Assembly (NCBI GenBank): GCA_964513565.1
Contig: CAZENE010000012.1
Location: 1-64,000, forward strand
Direction: 5' to 3'
DNA: 64,000 bases
Source of the DNA: Delta-02 sp964513565
GTDB lineage: Bacteria > Desulfobacterota > Syntrophorhabdia > Syntrophorhabdales > Syntrophorhabdaceae
Part shown: in pieces, positions 44,614 through 53,566 of the stretch
Position numbering within the stretch: the first letter of the stretch is position 1
Layout of the letters: every line of letters begins with the position of its first letter
Program-made: the position numbers and the translations under genes
Notes under the pieces: generated by a model
The model's database searches: none
The model's input: only the letters and a program-made list of their open reading frames with translations
Told to the model about the DNA's origin: nothing

Positions 44614-45278
44614 AGTTCTATGGCCTTTTCAGTGGTAACAAAATCCTGTCCGCTTCGCTCAGCTATAAAACAAGCCCTTCGATAGTCTTCTTCGGTATCT
44701 ACGGTAAGCCGGATGTCTGGCCGCTTTATCTTTTCCGTGACCGAAAGAACACTGATATTGAACAATTCCGGATTTTCCTGGATATATTCGTTTACGTGTT
44801 CCCTGTGATTATCTTTTGTTCCCTCATGAAATGAGCGTTTCAGGGCTGGGAAAGTAAATATCTCTGCGCCTGACCCTACCGGCAATACGTCAAATGAATG
44901 CGAGTAATCCGCTTTTGAAGCCAGGTGCAATTCGATGAGATTATCAAGCTCTCTGATATCCACAAAAGGATTGTCACCGGTCAAGCGGACAATATGTGTA
45001 AATCGATGCTGCTTCGCGCACAGAAAATAGCGTTCTAGCACATCATTCTCACTGCCGCGGAAATAGTTGATCATTGTGTCTTTGCAAAATGATTCAATCA
45101 TATTATCCCCGGGGGCGATAGATGTGGCCACAATGATCCCGCACTGATGCTCCAGATGCTCCAAGCGAAAAAATATATGCTCCAGAAGGCTCCTGGAGTG
45201 GATCTTCATCAGAACTTTTCCCGGCAATCGGTTTGAACCCATCCGGGCCTGTATGATTATTCCGATACTAGGATACAT
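44595..45278 (-). CDS. CMP-nonulosonate synthetase-like cytidylyltransferase (second of two)
   Basis: 227 residues. IIIQARMGSNRLPGKVLMKI is the CTP-binding loop, with RLTGDNPFVD and DIRLTVDTEEDYRRA of the SpsF/PseF group. Follows directly on the NeuB/PseI synthase (11-base overlap), the normal partner order, so it probably makes the CMP-nonulosonate used by the Maf-like transferase. Start 45278 (MYPSIG) chosen for family length; a Met six codons upstream has a purine-rich lead. Confidence 0.85.
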   Translation of the reverse strand: MYPSIGIIIQARMGSNRLPGKVLMKIHSRSLLEHIFFRLEHLEHQCGIIVATSIAPGDNMIESFCKDTMINYFRGSENDVLERYFLCAKQHRFTHIVRLTGDNPFVDIRELDNLIELHLASKADYSHSFDVLPVGSGAEIFTFPALKRSFHEGTKDNHREHVNEYIQENPELFNISVLSVTEKIKRPDIRLTVDTEEDYRRACFIAERSGQDFVTTEKAIELCMQFV

Positions 45279-46284
45279 CTTCCCATGTAAGCACATCTTC
45301 CTTCCGAAGATCTTTGTTTGCCTGTTTCCCGACGATCCGATCAAGATATCTCGGTGCAATTCCATAACCGGGCCTCTTTATCGAAAGATGTTCTCCCGTT
45401 ATTATCTCTCCTTTATCGATGTCCTTCTCGAGTACAAGGCTCTTTCTGTTATTAATGCGTGTGGATGCTTCGCATGCGGCGGGCATCTTGATCCCGGTGC
45501 CCTTTAATATTTCGAATTCTCTTATAGCATCCACAATTGTTTTCATTTCCTGCGGATCGGCGGATAGTATGTGATCGGGACCCGCGGCGTTCTTATCATA
45601 CGTAAAATGTTTTTCGATCAGTGCGGCGCCCATTGCTGCCGCACATACGCATGCAGTGGTCCCTATAGTGTGGTCCGAATAACCGACTTCGAACATTGGG
45701 AATTCCCGCTTGAGGGATACCATGGAAAGCAGGTTAACGTGTTCAGGATGTGTCGGGTAACTCGTAATGGCATGAAGCAAATATAGACCGTCATTGCCTT
45801 CTTCGAGAATTGCCGAAACCGATTCCCGGACTTCTTGCATTGTACACATTCCGGTTGAAAGCAAAATGGGTTTTCCCTTCTTGGCGATGTTTTTCAAGAA
45901 CGGTATGTTTACGGCGTCATCAGAACCTATTTTATATGCCCCGACTCCCAGGCTTTCCAGCATTTCAGCATCTGTTTCATGGGCAGGCGTCGAAAACCAA
46001 TCCAGACCTTTCCTATCGATATATTCAAAGACCTGTTCGTGCAGTTGTTCACCTATTTCATATTTCTGAAAAAGTTCATATTGAGAAATATTACCTGTAT
46101 TTTCCATATCGAACATTGCTTTTTTGCTCGCTACGGTAGCCGCCCTGTATGTTTGAAGTTTTATTGCATCTACGCCGCAGGCACACGCGTCGTCTATCAG
46201 CCTTTTCGCCTCGGTGAATGTTGTAAAATTTCCGCCTATTTCGGCAATGATATAACAACGGCCTCTGGTATAGTTTTTGAACAT
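45268..46284 (-). CDS. NeuB/PseI/LegI family nonulosonate synthase
   Basis: 338 residues. Condenses phosphoenolpyruvate with a 6-carbon amino sugar to give a nine-carbon sialic-acid-like sugar. Core motifs IIAEIGGNF, DAIKLQTY, ILLSTGMCTM, GYSDHTIG and ALIEKHFTYDKNAAGPDHIL are intact, and a SAF (antifreeze-like) domain closes the protein from about 285. Cannot be assigned by eye among neuraminate, legionaminate and pseudaminate types. Confidence 0.95.
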   Translation of the reverse strand: MFKNYTRGRCYIIAEIGGNFTTFTEAKRLIDDACACGVDAIKLQTYRAATVASKKAMFDMENTGNISQYELFQKYEIGEQLHEQVFEYIDRKGLDWFSTPAHETDAEMLESLGVGAYKIGSDDAVNIPFLKNIAKKGKPILLSTGMCTMQEVRESVSAILEEGNDGLYLLHAITSYPTHPEHVNLLSMVSLKREFPMFEVGYSDHTIGTTACVCAAAMGAALIEKHFTYDKNAAGPDHILSADPQEMKTIVDAIREFEILKGTGIKMPAACEASTRINNRKSLVLEKDIDKGEIITGEHLSIKRPGYGIAPRYLDRIVGKQANKDLRKEDVLTWEDVS

Positions 46285-46851
46285 TTACATCCTTATTTTT
46301 ATGGTTTTAGCCGGCGCACCACCAACTATCGCATAAGACGGAACATTCTTTGTCACAACAGAATTTGCACCAATCACAGCCCCATCTCCGACCTGGACGC
46401 CTTTCAGGATCTTCACGCCGGTGCCGATCCACACATCGTTGCCGATTATGACATCCCTTATAACGGCTTTCTGCTCGCGGATTGGTTTATCCTTTGCAAA
46501 GCTGTGCTCGTTATCAATAATAAAGACGTAGGGGCCGATTATTGTATTATCGCCAATTCTTACCAGTGATTTTGTGCCGATGTTGTTGTTCCTGCCGATC
46601 ACAACATTATTGCCAATTATCACCCTTGGCTTGGGTTTCGTCAAAACAAATATGCTGTCGTCTTGAATGGTGCAATTATTTCCAATTTGTAAATAGGCAC
46701 CGTCAGTAAGAAGAAATTCGACATTCGCCTTAATTACGTTACCGGTACCGGATTTTGAAAAATACCTTTTGAGCTTATATTGAGTGATCAGCCATTGCAA
46801 CCAACTCCCTCTATTTCTATAAGAAGCCCGGTCTTTCCTGTTATTTCCCAA
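46285..46851 (-). CDS. Left-handed beta-helix acetyltransferase (single domain)
   Basis: 188 residues of hexapeptide repeats: GNNCTIQDDSIFV, GNNVVIGRNN, GNDVWIGTGVKILKGVQVGD, ending GANSVVTKNVPSYAIVGGAP. Acetyl-CoA-dependent sugar acetyltransferase. It abuts the NeuB/PseI gene, consistent with making the acetamido precursor or O-acetylating the product. Confidence 0.85.
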   Translation of the reverse strand: MGNNRKDRASYRNRGSWLQWLITQYKLKRYFSKSGTGNVIKANVEFLLTDGAYLQIGNNCTIQDDSIFVLTKPKPRVIIGNNVVIGRNNNIGTKSLVRIGDNTIIGPYVFIIDNEHSFAKDKPIREQKAVIRDVIIGNDVWIGTGVKILKGVQVGDGAVIGANSVVTKNVPSYAIVGGAPAKTIKIRM

Positions 46852-47911
46852 TTTCCTGGTCCCTGTTGATGTAGTTTTTTACAGTAAATGTTCTCCCGTT
46901 CACGGTTCCGCACTCGTTCTCTTCGGTCTGCCTTGGCAAATAGCATTTTCTGCATACGGGTATGCTTTGAAATAGATTATTCTTGTGCATTTCTCTCATT
47001 TCGGTAAGTCTTGGACCATGCCATATACTGTAAATTGATTCGGTCGCAGCATTACCTACCGGTTCCATGTTGACGGGATCATTGGCACACATCAAGGCCT
47101 GTCCGTCCGATGCGATAACGAGACGCTGATAATGTTGGGGACAGATGAAGCTGTCCATGTATATGATGTCCTGATCATTCCCGAGATAATCTATGAGGGG
47201 ATTAAATGCGATCAAATCCACGTAAGGCATTAGAGTATTGTAATAATGCTCGGTATTTTCCCTTATCGCCGGCCATATGCTTTGAACCTTTATTACAGGT
47301 TTATGAGAGCCGGCTTTTTCTTTGATGTTCCTGGCGCTCACGATCTTTGAAAGTGTCTCGCGGAATTTGAGAGGTTTTCTGATATGCTCATAAGTTTCAT
47401 CCATGCCGTCAAGAGATATAGTGATCCAATCAGCGCCTGCTTGCATGATCTCGGTAAATACATCAGAGGTCAGCGTGCTGCCATTGGTCAGAAAAGATAC
47501 TTCTCCAATACCGTTTTCTTTAGCATATCGGATGCAATCAATAAAATGCGGGTGCAGTGTTGGTTCGCCCCGCAGGCTCAATCTCAGAGCAGGGACCTTA
47601 CCCGTTATTTCATCAATAATTTTCTGAAAAAGGCTGTAATCCATTAAAGTGGCCTCGATCTTCTTCTTGAACTCTTCTGTGATCGTATAGCACATAGGAC
47701 ATTTCAGATTGCATAATGATGAAAGTTCTGTATCGACCAGCAACGGATAATCGGCAATGATTTGCTTTCGTGGATATTCCGTCCATGCTTCCCTGTATGC
47801 GCGATAATCAGTCTCCCATCCTTTAGATCGGTATAATTCGAAAATTGCCTCCCTTTCGGGAGTGTCCAGCGAGAAATTCCCCTTATTGATCGGAGTTCTT
47901 TTGTCTTCCAT
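46841..47911 (-). CDS. Radical SAM protein with SPASM-like C-terminus
   Basis: 356 residues. The radical SAM cluster motif CNLKCPMC (CxxxCxxC) is present, with LSLRGEPTLHP as the SAM-binding GEP region. The C-terminus has further cysteines (CPQHYQRLVIASDGQALMC, then CRKCYLP) for an auxiliary iron-sulfur cluster. Such enzymes in glycan loci carry out difficult sugar chemistry (epimerisation, deoxygenation, C-C bond steps). Start 47911 has AAGG four bases upstream; it overlaps the epimerase gene by 29 bases. Confidence 0.88.
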   Translation of the reverse strand: MEDKRTPINKGNFSLDTPEREAIFELYRSKGWETDYRAYREAWTEYPRKQIIADYPLLVDTELSSLCNLKCPMCYTITEEFKKKIEATLMDYSLFQKIIDEITGKVPALRLSLRGEPTLHPHFIDCIRYAKENGIGEVSFLTNGSTLTSDVFTEIMQAGADWITISLDGMDETYEHIRKPLKFRETLSKIVSARNIKEKAGSHKPVIKVQSIWPAIRENTEHYYNTLMPYVDLIAFNPLIDYLGNDQDIIYMDSFICPQHYQRLVIASDGQALMCANDPVNMEPVGNAATESIYSIWHGPRLTEMREMHKNNLFQSIPVCRKCYLPRQTEENECGTVNGRTFTVKNYINRDQEIGK

Positions 47912-48776
47912 AGAGCCTTCTCTTCTCATGTTCAACAATGACCTCTATGCCTTCCCGAAAAGAATGCAGAGGCTGCCAGCCTAGTTCTGTGCCCGCTTTG
48001 GTAATATCTGCCGTCAGATCGTTTATCTCGTTCTTTCGGATAATATCCTCAGATATAACTGGTAGATCGATTTCAAGAACATTCTGGATTTCCGAGATTA
48101 TCTCCGCTATACTCAAAGAGTATCCGGACCCGACATTATATACGTGGCAGTCTTCGGATATTTTCCTCCAAGCAAGAATTATGGCAGAAATGACATCATC
48201 GAGAAAAACATAGTCCCTTCTCGGGACAAGAGTCTGTACTTTAATATTCTTGCCCGACAACGCCTGTTGTATTAGCATCGGTATGAGGAACTTATCGTTC
48301 TGTCCGATCCCGTAAACGTTAAAAGGTCTAAGAATAATGATCCTGACGCCAAATTGGCGCGCGTAAAAATTGCATAATAATTCGGCAAGATGTTTCGAAT
48401 GGGAATACGGGTCACCCGGATTTACGGGATGATCTTCGGATATCGGCAGTTTCTCAGGTTTGCCATAAACATAACTGCTTACATGGATGAGGGGAATTGA
48501 TTTATTTCGGCAGAATTCCAGCACATTGCATGTTCCTGTGAAATTTGTATCGTAAAATTGTTTTGGGTCCTGCCAGCTTTCGGGTACATATGTTTTTCCC
48601 GCACAATGAAAAACACAGGAAATATCCGCATCGATAAATCTATCAAAACTGCTTGCATCGCAGATATTAAGGTCAGAGTTTAGTTCGCTTACGCGAAAAT
48701 CCATATCGATCAGCCTGTCTTTCAAGGCCTTGCCTATGAACCCGGTCGAACCTGTTAACATGGCATGCTGTGTCAT
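47883..48776 (-). CDS. NAD-dependent epimerase/dehydratase (extended SDR)
   Basis: 297 residues. NAD loop GSTGFIGKAL, catalytic HVSSYVYG serine and YSHSKHLAE (YxxxK). ILRPFNVYGIGQNDKFLIP and RDYVFLDDV are typical of sugar-nucleotide epimerases and reductases. Substrate unknown. Four-base overlap with the nucleotidyltransferase gene. Confidence 0.9.
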   Translation of the reverse strand: MTQHAMLTGSTGFIGKALKDRLIDMDFRVSELNSDLNICDASSFDRFIDADISCVFHCAGKTYVPESWQDPKQFYDTNFTGTCNVLEFCRNKSIPLIHVSSYVYGKPEKLPISEDHPVNPGDPYSHSKHLAELLCNFYARQFGVRIIILRPFNVYGIGQNDKFLIPMLIQQALSGKNIKVQTLVPRRDYVFLDDVISAIILAWRKISEDCHVYNVGSGYSLSIAEIISEIQNVLEIDLPVISEDIIRKNEINDLTADITKAGTELGWQPLHSFREGIEVIVEHEKRRLYGRQKNSDQ

Positions 48777-49477
48777 TTTAGAAATCTTCCCTTCATTGCA
48801 TCAAACTCGTCGATCGCCTGTTGGTAATCCTCATGTCTTCCAATGTCGAGCCAGTAACCGGAATATTTCATTATCGATACGCTGGTCGCATCTGCCAACA
48901 GGTCAAACATTAAATTGTCAAAGCCATAAGGTCGGTTCACTGGAATATACTGCAGGATAGACCGGTTTATTGCATATATTCCCATACTGACATCAAAGCG
49001 AAATTCCGGTTTTTCTTCAAAACCGCAAAGAGCATCAAACTCATTTACCCTGAGGACACCATAATCAGACTTAAGCACACGCTCAAAGGCGGCCACCGTG
49101 AAATTATTCGTATTGTTGGTGTGATATGCCATAAAATCTTGAAAATTCAGGTCCGTAAGAATATCTCCATTCATCACCAGAAAATTGTCCGGCAAATCCT
49201 TGATCAAATGTAATGGCCCCATCGTGCTCAGCGGATGACTCTCAATCGAATAATCGATTTTAATTCCCCACGAGTCACCATTGCCGAAGAATGCCTGGAT
49301 GATCTTGGCATGATGATTTACCGCCATGGTCACACGGTCAAATCCATGATGAGCAAGCTGCCTGACGATTATCTCGAGGATAGGATATTCACTTATGGGC
49401 ATCAGTGGCTTCGGGAGGACAATAGTATAGGGTCTTAACCGTGTTCCTTTTCCACCGCATAAGATGACCGCTCTCAT
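48773..49477 (-). CDS. Sugar-1-phosphate nucleotidyltransferase
   Basis: 234 residues. MRAVILCGGKGTRLRPYTIV is the NTP-binding loop and PKPLMPISEYPILE the next signature; FLVMNGDILTD gives the metal-binding Asp. It makes the NDP-sugar entering the pathway. With the LegB-like enzyme next to it, GDP-GlcN/GlcNAc (as in Campylobacter PtmE) is possible, but the CBS domains of PtmE are absent. Confidence 0.9.
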   Translation of the reverse strand: MRAVILCGGKGTRLRPYTIVLPKPLMPISEYPILEIIVRQLAHHGFDRVTMAVNHHAKIIQAFFGNGDSWGIKIDYSIESHPLSTMGPLHLIKDLPDNFLVMNGDILTDLNFQDFMAYHTNNTNNFTVAAFERVLKSDYGVLRVNEFDALCGFEEKPEFRFDVSMGIYAINRSILQYIPVNRPYGFDNLMFDLLADATSVSIMKYSGYWLDIGRHEDYQQAIDEFDAMKGRFLK

Positions 49478-49493
49478 AGATTAGCCCTGCATT

Positions 49494-50501
49494 TCAGATA
49501 TTATAAATTCCTGTCCTGTACTTCTTTAAATTACCGGCATCAGTAAACCATTCAATAGTTTCAGCAAGCCCCCTCTTGAATCCTTCAATCCCTGCATAGG
49601 AAGGTTTCCATTTCAAAAGTTGCATCGCCTTGGTATTATCTGCCCACAACCGCTCAACCTCGCTTTTGTGAGGACGGATCCGGATGGGGTCGCTCTCTAT
49701 TCTTTTATTGATCCCCATTATACTGAGAATAGATTTGACAGTTTCTGCTATAGAGACCTCATAATTGCTGCCTATATTGATGATTTCGCCTATTGATTCC
49801 CTCGAATTCATCGCGGCTATGAATCCATTCACGACATCAGGAACGTAATTAAAGTCCCTTGTAGGATGCTGTGCCCCCATAATAATGCTTTGGTTATCTG
49901 ATGCGGCCTGTGTGATTATTGATGGGATTATCGCTCTGGCCGACTGGCGTGGTCCAAATGTGTTAAAAGGACGGATTATTGTCAGCGGCAGGCCAAAGGC
50001 ATGATAAAATGACATTGCGATACTATCGGCCCCGATTTTTGTCGCAGAATATGGTGATTGAGGTTGCAAGGGATGGTCTTCACCAATAGGAACATACTTC
50101 GCTGTGCCGTAAACTTCGCTGGTCGAGGTATGAATGACCCTCTCGATGCCCAATTCTCGTGCAGCTTGCATTATATGAAGGGTTCCCTTTATATTTGTTT
50201 CAACATAAGCCGCCGGGGAATGATATGAATAAGGGATACCGATCAGAGCCGCGAGGTGGAGCACTGTCGTGCATTCTTTTACAGCCTCTTTGACCCCGTA
50301 TGGGTCGCGCACGTCTCCCGTGAAAATTTCGAGTGAACTCAGGATGTCTTGATCCGAGTGATCCAGCCATCCCCAGGAATTAAAAGAATTATATAGAACA
50401 AAGGCCCGAACATTGTATCCGGTCCTAACGAGCTCCTCAACGAGATGAGACCCGATGAATCCGTCAGCCCCGGTTACCAGAATTTTGTCGTTCGTTCCCA
50501 T
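49494..50501 (-). CDS. legB: LegB-like NDP-GlcNAc 4,6-dehydratase
   Basis: 335 residues. ILVTGADGFIGSHLVEELVR is the NAD loop; FVLYNSFNSWGWLDHS is the stretch I associate with LegB, the first enzyme of legionaminic-acid synthesis (GDP-GlcNAc 4,6-dehydratase). Catalytic TSTSEVYG and YSATK are present. First gene of the minus-strand island. Its promoter must lie in the 283-base region shared with the divergent sigma-28 gene and was not recognised. Confidence 0.8.
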   Translation of the reverse strand: MGTNDKILVTGADGFIGSHLVEELVRTGYNVRAFVLYNSFNSWGWLDHSDQDILSSLEIFTGDVRDPYGVKEAVKECTTVLHLAALIGIPYSYHSPAAYVETNIKGTLHIMQAARELGIERVIHTSTSEVYGTAKYVPIGEDHPLQPQSPYSATKIGADSIAMSFYHAFGLPLTIIRPFNTFGPRQSARAIIPSIITQAASDNQSIIMGAQHPTRDFNYVPDVVNGFIAAMNSRESIGEIINIGSNYEVSIAETVKSILSIMGINKRIESDPIRIRPHKSEVERLWADNTKAMQLLKWKPSYAGIEGFKRGLAETIEWFTDAGNLKKYRTGIYNI

Positions 50502-50730
50502 AAAACCAATCTAAATCATGCAATAGACATACCAATGGAGACAAAGCTGTAAATTCCGGGACAGGATAGGGCATGCGCCGCTTTTTCGCCAATATTCGAT
50601 ACCCCCCAAATGTGGCGACTTAACGGAAATCGTCAAATAATTGACAAATCCGATTTCAGAAAAGGAAGTCTTGCAATGTCCAGGGCGAATGCCTTTTTAA
50701 TTTCAAAAGAACTGGCCGGGAGCACACAAT

Positions 50731-50757
50731 TAAGTTTTGTGACTGCCAGTCCGATAA
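50731..50757 (+). promoter_or_regulatory. Sigma-28 promoter of the FliD-C-like gene
   Basis: TAAG (50731-50734), 15 bases, TCCGATAA (50750-50757), versus TAAA-N15-GCCGATAA: one mismatch in each box. The gene downstream starts at 50785. Confidence 0.85.
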
Positions 50758-50784
50758 ACTAAAAGGAGGATCAGAAGATCACAC

Positions 50785-52383
50785 TTGACTATTACCTTTA
50801 TACGATATCCTTCCGCGCAATTGCCGGAGATCAGCCTGAATAGCAAAACGCGGCCCCATATTCAAAACACGGCCCGGGGCGATACCGATCTGATGTTCTG
50901 TTCAGCAGTCACTGAAAGAGCGACGGTCAAATTTCTTCAAACCATCGAAAATATCACGTCCGAGTTGATGCAGATGATTAACCATTATGAGCAAACGGGA
51001 GCTACCGCTGATATCCCCGATATCCAAAATCAACTGTCGCACGATAAGGCTATCACCAGTCCTTACCTGTTCATTTATTACCCCCCCTCCGATTCGGACG
51101 GAGAAAATCCCAGGTTCGGTCAAGTCATCGTCCTTGAGGGGAACCTGCCTGTTACCGGACCTTATTTCCCGAAACCACAGGACGATCAGGCCTTTTCCGA
51201 TCTTGCCCGGACATTGGTTCGGCAATTATCCGCCCTTGACACCGGTATAGGCTTGAAAAGCGCCAGCGTTGAACCGATACCGGTGCGCAACCGGTTCATA
51301 GTATCTGTGGAGATGAACGATGGCATGCCCGTAATTTCGGCTATCAGGCAGGATTGCTCAGGCGTAGCGGAGGTACTGAGCCAGGACCAGGCCCGGGATG
51401 AAGGGATATCGGATATCATAATGAAATTGAACACGGTAAAGACAGCGGTTGGACCGCGTGACGCGCTACCGCCGGAAAAGGGCTCTTCAGAAACGGCCGG
51501 GATTGAGCGGAGCAATGGGTTGTTGCCCGGAGATTGCAAAACTGAGTCGTCGGGTCTTCGGGAAATTGCCCGGGATCTTTTGTTATCGATTATTTCGAAA
51601 TTCAAGGAAATGGGCGTGAAGAACACTGCTCAGGACCATGGGCCGGCGAACATCTGCACACGTGGCGGGCTCAAGCCATCGAATAATATGTCCCCGGATA
51701 CCGTCCCCGGCATGATCGTACGGCACATCAAAACATCGGCGACCATAAATATGCCACAGAAGAACGGCATGGATACTCTTATTATGCAGAAACTTATATC
51801 GCTGGAAAAAATGCTGCAGGATGTTCCGGAATTTATCCCTCCTTCGGATAACCCGCCTGAAGTCTTATCTGAAGAGGATATGACAACCCTGCAGAAGACC
51901 AGGACCAAGACTTCGATACATGAACGAATTCCAGCCATGGTCCGTGATGCGCTTGAGAGGGCATCACGGAATCATCATCAGACAGCGGGTGCCGGCGGCA
52001 ATGCGGGCTATTTTGGGATAAATATCGACGAAAATGGTGTTTTACGGATCGACCGGGCGGTCCTTGCCAAATCTCTTGCCGAAAGAAAAACTGAAACGGT
52101 CCAGTATATTCAGGATTTCGGGAATTCATTTCAGGATAAGATTAGGTACGATTTTAACCCCCTGGCAGGACTTTATACCGGCGGCAAAAGCACCGGCGGT
52201 ATTCTCAAGACAAATAAAAAACACCGGGCCGACGACGAGGGCGACGATAAACAAAAAATTCAACTGGAAAAAAGGCTCAATGAGGTCCAGATGCTTTTAA
52301 AAAGCTCATATGAATTGAAGGACGTGTTCATGCAAAGCAGATCTGTCGATCAGCCGGGAGCTTTCGATGAAACGGATTTATGA
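50785..52383 (+). CDS. Uncharacterised flagellar protein with a FliD-C-terminus-like segment
   Basis: 532 residues, no signal peptide or membrane segment. The first 400 residues match nothing I recognise and include long polar, linker-like parts. Around 405-445 (FGINIDENGVLRIDRAVLAK, then TVQYIQDFGNSFQDKIRYDF) the pattern resembles the C-terminal domain of the filament cap FliD. A coiled coil follows (KQKIQLEKRLNEVQMLLKSS). The start is a TTG at 50785, 14 bases after GGAGGA, which is long; no better start was seen. Driven by sigma-28 and followed by a FliT-like gene. Confidence 0.65.
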   Translation: MTITFIRYPSAQLPEISLNSKTRPHIQNTARGDTDLMFCSAVTERATVKFLQTIENITSELMQMINHYEQTGATADIPDIQNQLSHDKAITSPYLFIYYPPSDSDGENPRFGQVIVLEGNLPVTGPYFPKPQDDQAFSDLARTLVRQLSALDTGIGLKSASVEPIPVRNRFIVSVEMNDGMPVISAIRQDCSGVAEVLSQDQARDEGISDIIMKLNTVKTAVGPRDALPPEKGSSETAGIERSNGLLPGDCKTESSGLREIARDLLLSIISKFKEMGVKNTAQDHGPANICTRGGLKPSNNMSPDTVPGMIVRHIKTSATINMPQKNGMDTLIMQKLISLEKMLQDVPEFIPPSDNPPEVLSEEDMTTLQKTRTKTSIHERIPAMVRDALERASRNHHQTAGAGGNAGYFGINIDENGVLRIDRAVLAKSLAERKTETVQYIQDFGNSFQDKIRYDFNPLAGLYTGGKSTGGILKTNKKHRADDEGDDKQKIQLEKRLNEVQMLLKSSYELKDVFMQSRSVDQPGAFDETDL

Positions 52384-52696
52384 GGGGGATATATGCCTTT
52401 TTCTCAAACTGACGAAGACTGCCCTTAATGAACCTGATCCTGCCGTATTCATAGACCATTTACTCAGGAGAGAAAAAATATCGGCCAGAATTGCCGAGTT
52501 TTCCCCGGGTATCGAAAAAGAGTTTGCAGAACGGCTTTATAGCAATGAAATCCTGATCATCGAGAGACTCGAGGAAGAGAGATCAAAAATATTCGTTGAG
52601 ATCGATCTTTACGCCCAGAACCAAAAAGCCCACAGGTCGTACACCTCCAGGTTTCCCATACCGCCCGTCAGGCCTTTCTTTAATGAAAAAGATTAA
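52367..52696 (+). CDS. Small helical protein, possible FliT-type export chaperone
   Basis: 109 residues. Helical and charged (IAEFSPGIEKEFAERLYSNE, then ILIIERLEEERSKIFVEIDL), of the size of FliT. It overlaps the FliD-C-like gene by 17 bases, so it is translationally coupled; FliT binds FliD in other bacteria. Sequence similarity by eye is weak and the call rests on size and context. A FliS gene is not present here. Confidence 0.5.
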   Translation: MKRIYEGDICLFLKLTKTALNEPDPAVFIDHLLRREKISARIAEFSPGIEKEFAERLYSNEILIIERLEEERSKIFVEIDLYAQNQKAHRSYTSRFPIPPVRPFFNEKD

Positions 52697-52702
52697 AAAA
52701 AC

Positions 52703-52729
52703 TTAAGTCATCTTTCCTTTGTTCGATAA
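52703..52729 (+). promoter_or_regulatory. Sigma-28 promoter of the regulator-motAB operon
   Basis: TTAA (52703-52706), 15 bases, TTCGATAA (52722-52729), two mismatches in the -10 and one in the -35 box. The start point would be near 52736, 13 bases before the ATG at 52749. Confidence 0.75.
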
Positions 52730-52748
52730 CCTATAAAGGGAAAGGAAC

Positions 52749-52955
52749 ATGACGATATCGGATTACCAGATAAGCAGCGTGATCAGGACTTACATGAAGA
52801 ATATGAAAGTCCGGATGAACCGGCTTGGTAATGATCAGGAGATGGAACACCGCGAGGATGAAGTGAACATCTCACGGGAAGGCATGAAGAAAATGCTTTA
52901 CGATCGAATAGGTGAACACGTCACAGAAAAGTTGAAGAGACATGATGAAAAATGA
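52749..52955 (+). CDS. Small flagellar-locus protein of unknown function
   Basis: 68 residues. MTISDYQISSVIRTYMKNMK then DEVNISREGMKKMLYDRIGE; the 'DxVxIS' stretch recalls FlgM-like and other small flagellar proteins, but a second FlgM is not claimed. AAAGGAAC precedes ATG. It is the first gene after a sigma-28 promoter and overlaps the next gene by 14 bases. Confidence 0.7.
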   Translation: MTISDYQISSVIRTYMKNMKVRMNRLGNDQEMEHREDEVNISREGMKKMLYDRIGEHVTEKLKRHDEK

Positions 52956-53526
52956 TGAGACCTTTCGTATCCTCGTCGTCGATGATAATAAAGAACTCCG
53001 GGAGATCCTCCAGGGGTTCCTGCAGAGCGAAGGCCATGACGTAGAAGGTTCACCAAATGGCCGGGATGCCCTCGAAAAACACCAGAAGGCCAATTTCGAT
53101 CTTATCATTACCGATCTCAATATGCCTGAGATATCGGGAATGGAACTCATCAAAACGATCAGGAAAGAGAGCCAGGACACGGAATTTGTCATTATCACGG
53201 GATATGCCTCGATGGACAGTGCGGTCGAGGCGGTAAGGATAGGAGCCTTTGACTATATTGTCAAACCTTTCCGGATGGAAGAACTGCACGTTGTCGTGAA
53301 GAATGCCCGTGACAAGGTCACGCTGAAAAAGCTTAACGCCAGGCTCGTGCAGACCCTCCAGAGCTTTTATGATGAAATGGACAGGTATCGCAGGAAAAAG
53401 CCGGGCGATGTCGAATTTAAGGAAACACTCCCTGTGAACGCACGGAAGGCACGCGATACGGAAAAGATCGTAGATGAGATCAGAGACCTTGAAAAACTGA
53501 AGAAGGGGAGACTTCTCATTGAATGA
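52942..53526 (+). CDS. Response regulator, receiver plus helical tail
   Basis: 194 residues. Receiver domain (about 8-125) with ILVVDDN acidic pair, phosphorylation Asp in LIITDLNMPEISG, FVIITGYAS and IVKPFRMEEL. The remaining 70 residues are charged helix without a known output domain. In a cluster with HD-GYP, PilZ and MotAB genes it probably controls motility through protein contact. Overlaps the 68-residue gene. Confidence 0.9.
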   Translation: MMKNDETFRILVVDDNKELREILQGFLQSEGHDVEGSPNGRDALEKHQKANFDLIITDLNMPEISGMELIKTIRKESQDTEFVIITGYASMDSAVEAVRIGAFDYIVKPFRMEELHVVVKNARDKVTLKKLNARLVQTLQSFYDEMDRYRRKKPGDVEFKETLPVNARKARDTEKIVDEIRDLEKLKKGRLLIE

Positions 53527-53566
53527 GAGAATGTCATCAGACTTAGTCGAAACCGGGGAGTGAGCG

